Part shown: one piece after another, positions 60,249-64,000 of the stretch
Layout of the letters: each line of letters opens with the position of its first letter
Numbering within the stretch: the first letter of the stretch is position 1
Assembly: GCA_964528425.1 (NCBI GenBank)
Contig: CAZGTD010000005.1
Location: forward strand, 15,591-79,590
Direction: 5' to 3'
DNA from: UBA3263 sp964528425
GTDB lineage: Bacteria > Bacteroidota > Bacteroidia > Bacteroidales > Muribaculaceae
Length of the DNA: 64,000 nucleotides
The notes under the pieces: model-generated
Told to the model about the DNA's origin: nothing
The model's database searches: none
The model's input: the letters and a program-made list of their open reading frames with translations, nothing else
Made by a program: the position numbers and the translations under genes

Positions 60249-62871
60249 ATTTGCCGGTGAGGACCGAGCGGATGTCGTGGAGCTTGTTGAGGGCGTCGAG
60301 CGGCGTCAGGCGGTCAATGTCGAGGTCGAGAATCATGTCGCGCAGCTGCGTAAGCACCGGATCGTCGAGCTGAAAAAACGAAAGTTGAACGCCATCTTCC
60401 ACTTTAGGGCGGGGCGAAGGCTCGACGTTGTCGGTGATTTTGCGGTCACCGCGCAGGTTCGATTCCAGCTGGCGCAGAACCTCGCGGGCGCGGGCAATAA
60501 TTACGCCCGGCATGCCGGCGAGCTTGGCAACGTGGATGCCAAACGAGTGTTCCGAGCCGCCGCGGGCAAGCTTGCGCAGAAAAACCACGCGGCCGTCGAT
60601 TTCCTTAACCGACACGTTAAAGTTCACCACCCGCTCGAAGGTCGACTCCATTTCGTTGAGCTCATGATAATGGGTGGCAAAGAGCGTTTTGGGGTGATAG
60701 TCGCCGAACTCGTGGAGATATTCGACTATGGCCCAGGCAATGGATATGCCGTCGTAGGTCGAAGTGCCGCGGCCCAGCTCGTCGAACAGAATCAGCGATC
60801 TCCGGCTCAGGTTATTTAGAATCGAGGCGGCCTCGTTCATTTCGACCATGAAGGTTGACTCGCCAAGCGAAATATTATCGGAGGCGCCAACGCGGGTAAA
60901 CACTTTGTCGACCACCCCTATATGGGCCGATTCGGCGGCCACGAAGCAGCCCATCTGGGCCATTATTACGTTCAGTGCGGTCTGGCGCAGCAGCGCTGAC
61001 TTACCGCTCATGTTCGGGCCGGTAATCATTAGAATCTGGTTGTCGTCGTTGCCGAGCGAAACCGAGTTGGTTATATATGGCTCGCCGGCAGGGAGCTGGC
61101 GCTCGATAACCGGATGGCGGGCCTCGGTGAGCTGCAGCTGCAGCGAGTCGTCAACCACCGGGCGCGAGTATTTGTAGTCGCGGGCCACTACGGTAAACGA
61201 CAGCAGGCAGTCTAAGCGCGCAATCAGCGACGCATTGAGCTGAATTGCCGGAATATATTCGGCCAGGGCGGCAACCACCGACGCAAATAGCTTTTCTTCG
61301 AGGGCCAGAATGCGCTCCTGGGCGCCGAGAATCTTTTCTTCGTAATCTTTGAGCTCCTGGGTTATGTAGCGCTCGGCGTTAACGAGGGTCTGCTTGCGTA
61401 TCCAGTCGGCCGGAACTTTGTCTTTATGGGTATTGGTTACTTCAATGTAGTAGCCGAAAACGTTGTTATAGGCGATTTTTAGCGAGGGGATGCCTGTTGC
61501 CTGGCTTTCGCGCTGCTGAATTTTCAGCAGGTAGTCTTTGCCTTGAAAGGCAATTTCGCGCAGCTCGTCGAGTTCGGCATTGACGCCGTTGGCAATGACG
61601 TTGCCCTTGAGGGTCGACGAAGGTGCGTCATCGCGAATTTCGGAGGCTATGCGGCTGCGGATATTGGTGCATGGGTTCAGCTGCTCGCCATAGCTATGAA
61701 GGGTAGGCTGGGAGGTGTTTAAACAGAGTTCGCGAATCGGCTCCACGGCATCGAGGGCCTGGCGCAACTGAACAACCTCGCGCGGGGTTATGCGCCCGGT
61801 AGCCACTTTCGACGCCAGGCGCTCCAGGTCGCCCACCTGCTCGATGTGGCGGCGCAGGGTGTCTCGCCCTTCGGGGTCGCGGAAAAAGTGATCGACAACA
61901 TCGAGGCGACGGTTAATCGCGGCGGGGTCGCGCAGCGGAAAGAGCATCCACCGGTGGAGCATGCGGGCGCCCATGGGCGTTACGGTGCGGTCGAGCACTT
62001 CGCGCAGGCTCTTGCCTTCGGGAGTCATCGGTGCAACCAGTTCGAGGTTGCGGATGGTGAACTTGTCGAGTCGCACAAAGCGGTCTTCTTCGATGCGGCG
62101 CAGCGAGGTTATGTGGGCTGTGCGGGTATGTTGCGTCAGGTCAAGATAGTGGAGAATAGCCCCTGCGGCCACTATGGCGGCCGGGAGGTCATGAACCCCG
62201 AATCCTTTCAGCGAACCGGTTTCAAATTGCTTGAGCAGGCGCGCCGTGGCCGTGTCGGCGTTGAAAATCCAGTCGTCGAGGTCGAAACTCAGATACTTTG
62301 CGGAGAGTTCGGCTTCGGCCTCGGAGCGGCGTCCGCGCTCAATCAGCAACTCCTTGGGACCGAAACCGGCCAGAAGTTTGTCAATATAGTCGGGAGCGCC
62401 TTGCGCAACGAGGAATTCGCCGGTGGATATGTCGAGCAGCGCCAGCCCCCAAACCTTGCGGTCGAGCAGGTGCAGGGCGGCCAGAAAGTTGTTTTCGCGG
62501 TGGTCAAGACAGGTGTCCTGCATGCTGACGCCGGGTGTGACCAGCTCGGTAATGCCTCGCTTCACGAGCTTTTTTGTCAGTTTCGGATCTTCGAGCTGCT
62601 CGCATATAGCCACGCGCTTACCGGCGCGGACGAGCTTGGGCAGGTAGGTGTCGAGCGCATGGTGGGGAAATCCGGCCAGCTCAACATGGCTCGCCGAGCC
62701 GTTGGCACGCCGGGTAAGGGTTATGCCGAGAATTTCGGAAGCGGTTATAGCATCGTCCGAGAAGGTTTCGTAGAAGTCGCCAACGCGAAACAGCAGAATA
62801 GCGTCGGGATGCTTTTGCTTCATCTCGAAATACTGTTTCATCAGGGGCGTTTCAACGATTTTCTTGGCCAC
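60247..62871 (-). CDS. mutS: DNA mismatch repair protein MutS
   Basis: 874 residues, full length. It recognises mispairs and recruits MutL. The Phe-x-Glu mismatch-reading motif is near residue 39 (GDFYETF). The Walker A motif is GPNMSGKSALLRQTAL (about 617-632), Walker B is LILFDELGRGTST, and the C-terminal FGIHVAKLAGMPGVIIARA is typical. It is 14 bp downstream of the GT9 gene on the same strand. The start is at MAKKIVETPLMKQYFEMK, with the N-terminal mismatch domain right after it. Confidence 0.97.
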   Translation of the reverse strand: MAKKIVETPLMKQYFEMKQKHPDAILLFRVGDFYETFSDDAITASEILGITLTRRANGSASHVELAGFPHHALDTYLPKLVRAGKRVAICEQLEDPKLTKKLVKRGITELVTPGVSMQDTCLDHRENNFLAALHLLDRKVWGLALLDISTGEFLVAQGAPDYIDKLLAGFGPKELLIERGRRSEAEAELSAKYLSFDLDDWIFNADTATARLLKQFETGSLKGFGVHDLPAAIVAAGAILHYLDLTQHTRTAHITSLRRIEEDRFVRLDKFTIRNLELVAPMTPEGKSLREVLDRTVTPMGARMLHRWMLFPLRDPAAINRRLDVVDHFFRDPEGRDTLRRHIEQVGDLERLASKVATGRITPREVVQLRQALDAVEPIRELCLNTSQPTLHSYGEQLNPCTNIRSRIASEIRDDAPSSTLKGNVIANGVNAELDELREIAFQGKDYLLKIQQRESQATGIPSLKIAYNNVFGYYIEVTNTHKDKVPADWIRKQTLVNAERYITQELKDYEEKILGAQERILALEEKLFASVVAALAEYIPAIQLNASLIARLDCLLSFTVVARDYKYSRPVVDDSLQLQLTEARHPVIERQLPAGEPYITNSVSLGNDDNQILMITGPNMSGKSALLRQTALNVIMAQMGCFVAAESAHIGVVDKVFTRVGASDNISLGESTFMVEMNEAASILNNLSRRSLILFDELGRGTSTYDGISIAWAIVEYLHEFGDYHPKTLFATHYHELNEMESTFERVVNFNVSVKEIDGRVVFLRKLARGGSEHSFGIHVAKLAGMPGVIIARAREVLRQLESNLRGDRKITDNVEPSPRPKVEDGVQLSFFQLDDPVLTQLRDMILDLDIDRLTPLDALNKLHDIRSVLTGK

Positions 62872-62885
62872 TTTGCAATTAGTAA

Positions 62886-63854
62886 TTATAAATTAGTAAT
62901 TATTTTGGAGAGGAGGGTTTGCGGGGGGAGATTTTTGAGGCAGGCAGTGGTTTTGAGCGGGCATTCGGGCAGTCCGGCTATGGAGCAGGGCTGGCAGGGC
63001 AGTTCGAGCCAAACGGCATTGTCGACCGACTGGCGGTAGCCCATAAATCCGCATTGAGGAATCGTGGAGCCCCACACGCTGACCACCGGCGTTGCCACCA
63101 GCGACGCCAGGTGCATGTTGGCCGAGTCCATCGTCACCATTACCCGCAGACGCGAAATTGCCCGCAGTTCCTCTTCGATTGAAAGAGTGCCGGCCAGCAC
63201 CTCAAGCCGCGGATTGCGGCTCTTCCACTGCTGAAGCTGCTCGGCTTCGGCGCCGCGGGCCCCGAAAAGGTAAACCTGTTCGCCCCGGTCGGTCAGCATG
63301 CGGGCAACCTGCTCCATCAGCTCGGGCGGATAGGTTTTGGTTGCATAGCGCGCAAAGGGCGCGATTCCGATTCCGGCGCGCGGGGTAGCGGAGTCATTAA
63401 AAAGCGAGCGGAAGGTAAGCTCGGCATCCAGGCCGAGGCGGGCAAAAACCCGGCGGTAGCGCTCAATATAGCCGGTTTGAAACTCGCGGCTCTTGCCAAC
63501 GGTCAGCTGCCGGCGGCGGCGCCGGTCTTTATTGACAGTTTCGACCTTTCGCGCGCCAACCGACGAGCGGATCAGCCGCGTGCGCAGCATATCGTGGAGG
63601 TCGGCAACCGCCGTAAAGCCCATCTGACGCAATTTTTTAATCGTTTTCAGCAGGCCGCCAAAGCTGGTGTCGGCGAATTCGACGAAACTCAGATTCGAGG
63701 GCGCATCAATAAAGAGCCGGCGGAAAAAAGGCCGCGTCAGCAGCGTAAACTCAGCTTCGGGATGTTGCCGCGCAACGGAATAGATGACCGGAAGGGTCAT
63801 CGCAACGTCGCCCAGGGCCGACAGCCTCAATATCAGCACCCGCTCGCGGCTCAC
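62886..63854 (-). CDS. Family 9 glycosyltransferase (heptosyltransferase-like)
   Basis: 322 residues. A GT-B fold enzyme of LPS or surface-glycan synthesis. The N-terminus VLILRLSALGDVAMTLPVIY and the donor-binding part with PFARYATKTYPPELMEQ, then TMDSANMHLASLVATPVVSV and WGSTIPQCGFMGYR, are typical of ADP-heptose:LPS transferases. The start codon is GTG at 63854, overlapping the stop of the preceding gene (GTGA). Four Cys near the C-terminus (CQPCSIAGLPECPLKTTAC) are usual in this Bacteroidales group. Confidence 0.92.
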   Translation of the reverse strand: MSRERVLILRLSALGDVAMTLPVIYSVARQHPEAEFTLLTRPFFRRLFIDAPSNLSFVEFADTSFGGLLKTIKKLRQMGFTAVADLHDMLRTRLIRSSVGARKVETVNKDRRRRRQLTVGKSREFQTGYIERYRRVFARLGLDAELTFRSLFNDSATPRAGIGIAPFARYATKTYPPELMEQVARMLTDRGEQVYLFGARGAEAEQLQQWKSRNPRLEVLAGTLSIEEELRAISRLRVMVTMDSANMHLASLVATPVVSVWGSTIPQCGFMGYRQSVDNAVWLELPCQPCSIAGLPECPLKTTACLKNLPPQTLLSKIITNL

Positions 63855-64000
63855 GCCATATTCATTTTGCGGAAATACGCTTCAACCCCCTCGATGTCCT
63901 TCCGGTTATCGACCGAAAGCGACTTGCAATGGCAGTTGAAATAATAAATCGGAACGTGGTTTTCAATGAAGCGGAACGAGTCGTTTTCCTCAACCTTTTC
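63851..64000 (-). CDS. C-terminal end of a gene cut by the window edge
   Basis: About 49 residues end at TGA (63851-63853) and run to the edge. The end reads SLSVDNRKDIEGVEAYFRKM. A pattern like SVDxxxDlexvE is common at the end of nucleotidyl- or cytidylyltransferases, but the match is too short to name the enzyme. The stop overlaps the GT9 start by 4 bp, so the two are coupled and likely share an envelope-glycan role. Confidence 0.7.
   Translation of the reverse strand, partial: EKVEENDSFRFIENHVPIYYFNCHCKSLSVDNRKDIEGVEAYFRKMNMA

Noticed and set aside
61846..63039. 397-codon plus-strand frame crossing mutS and the GT9 gene
   Set aside because: Spans two real genes on the other strand; no own start signals or domain.
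63851..64000. Naming the edge gene kdsB
   Set aside because: The last 49 residues do not match the KdsB end that I know well enough; only a vague nucleotidyltransferase-like tail is visible.

Overview
The window looks like a chromosomal contig from a Bacteroidales bacterium, most probably a Muribaculaceae-like gut commensal. The evidence is a SusC/SusD pair, proteins with T9SS-like C-terminal tails, a one-piece SecD-SecF fusion, the DUF6089-uppS-bamA-skp-skp cluster, and many promoters of the Bacteroidota type (TTTG, about 20 bp, TAnnTTTG). The family-level placement is inference. A run of 100 N at 27822-27921 is a scaffold gap that removes the end of rarA, so this is probably a draft or metagenome-assembled genome. 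I saw no rRNA, tRNA, CRISPR array or prophage.

Layout. (1) 1-14295, all minus strand: a polysaccharide-utilisation-type locus. In transcription order it holds susC, susD, a 312-residue secreted protein, a 1067-residue secreted protein and two tandem GH84 beta-N-acetylglucosaminidases, the last cut by the window edge. It is interrupted by a RAYT-type Y1 transposase and four copies of a palindromic repeat (three of exactly 216 bp and one deleted to 190 bp). (2) 14559-15326: a DUF4160-DUF2442 gene pair with its own promoter and a palindromic operator, flanked by 16-bp direct repeats, just after radC. (3) 15322-37146, minus strand: housekeeping genes. These are DUF3078-sir2-nspC-GT2-radC; mnmG-apt-uvrC-ribD with ybeY, carrying a perfect parS site beside mnmG; a 375-residue exported protein and tpx; recJ-recQ-rarA; recA; a small TIM-barrel-like protein; and secDF. 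(4) 37398-46086, plus strand: envelope biogenesis. These are a DUF6242 lipoprotein, a DUF6089 barrel, uppS, bamA, two Skp-like chaperones, a TPR protein and a SpmA-SpmB fusion. (5) 46094-50540: a SIMPL protein, a cation-diffusion-facilitator transporter, a leucine-rich-repeat protein and a CotH-family protein. (6) 50551-58876, minus strand: an RSH (p)ppGpp synthetase with a degenerate hydrolase domain, apparently co-transcribed with a lipoprotein and a tripartite heavy-metal RND efflux system. (7) 59083-64000: two small exported proteins, then mutS, a GT9 glycosyltransferase and the tail of one further gene.

The most noteworthy signals are the RAYT with its repeat family, two copies of which sit against intrinsic terminators; the autoregulated-looking DUF4160-DUF2442 module with its direct repeats; the parS site; several genes whose start codon lies 4-6 nt after the -7 box, suggesting leaderless mRNAs; a structured element ending in a terminator between ribD and the DUF3078 gene; and a G9 tract in the promoter at about 59020.
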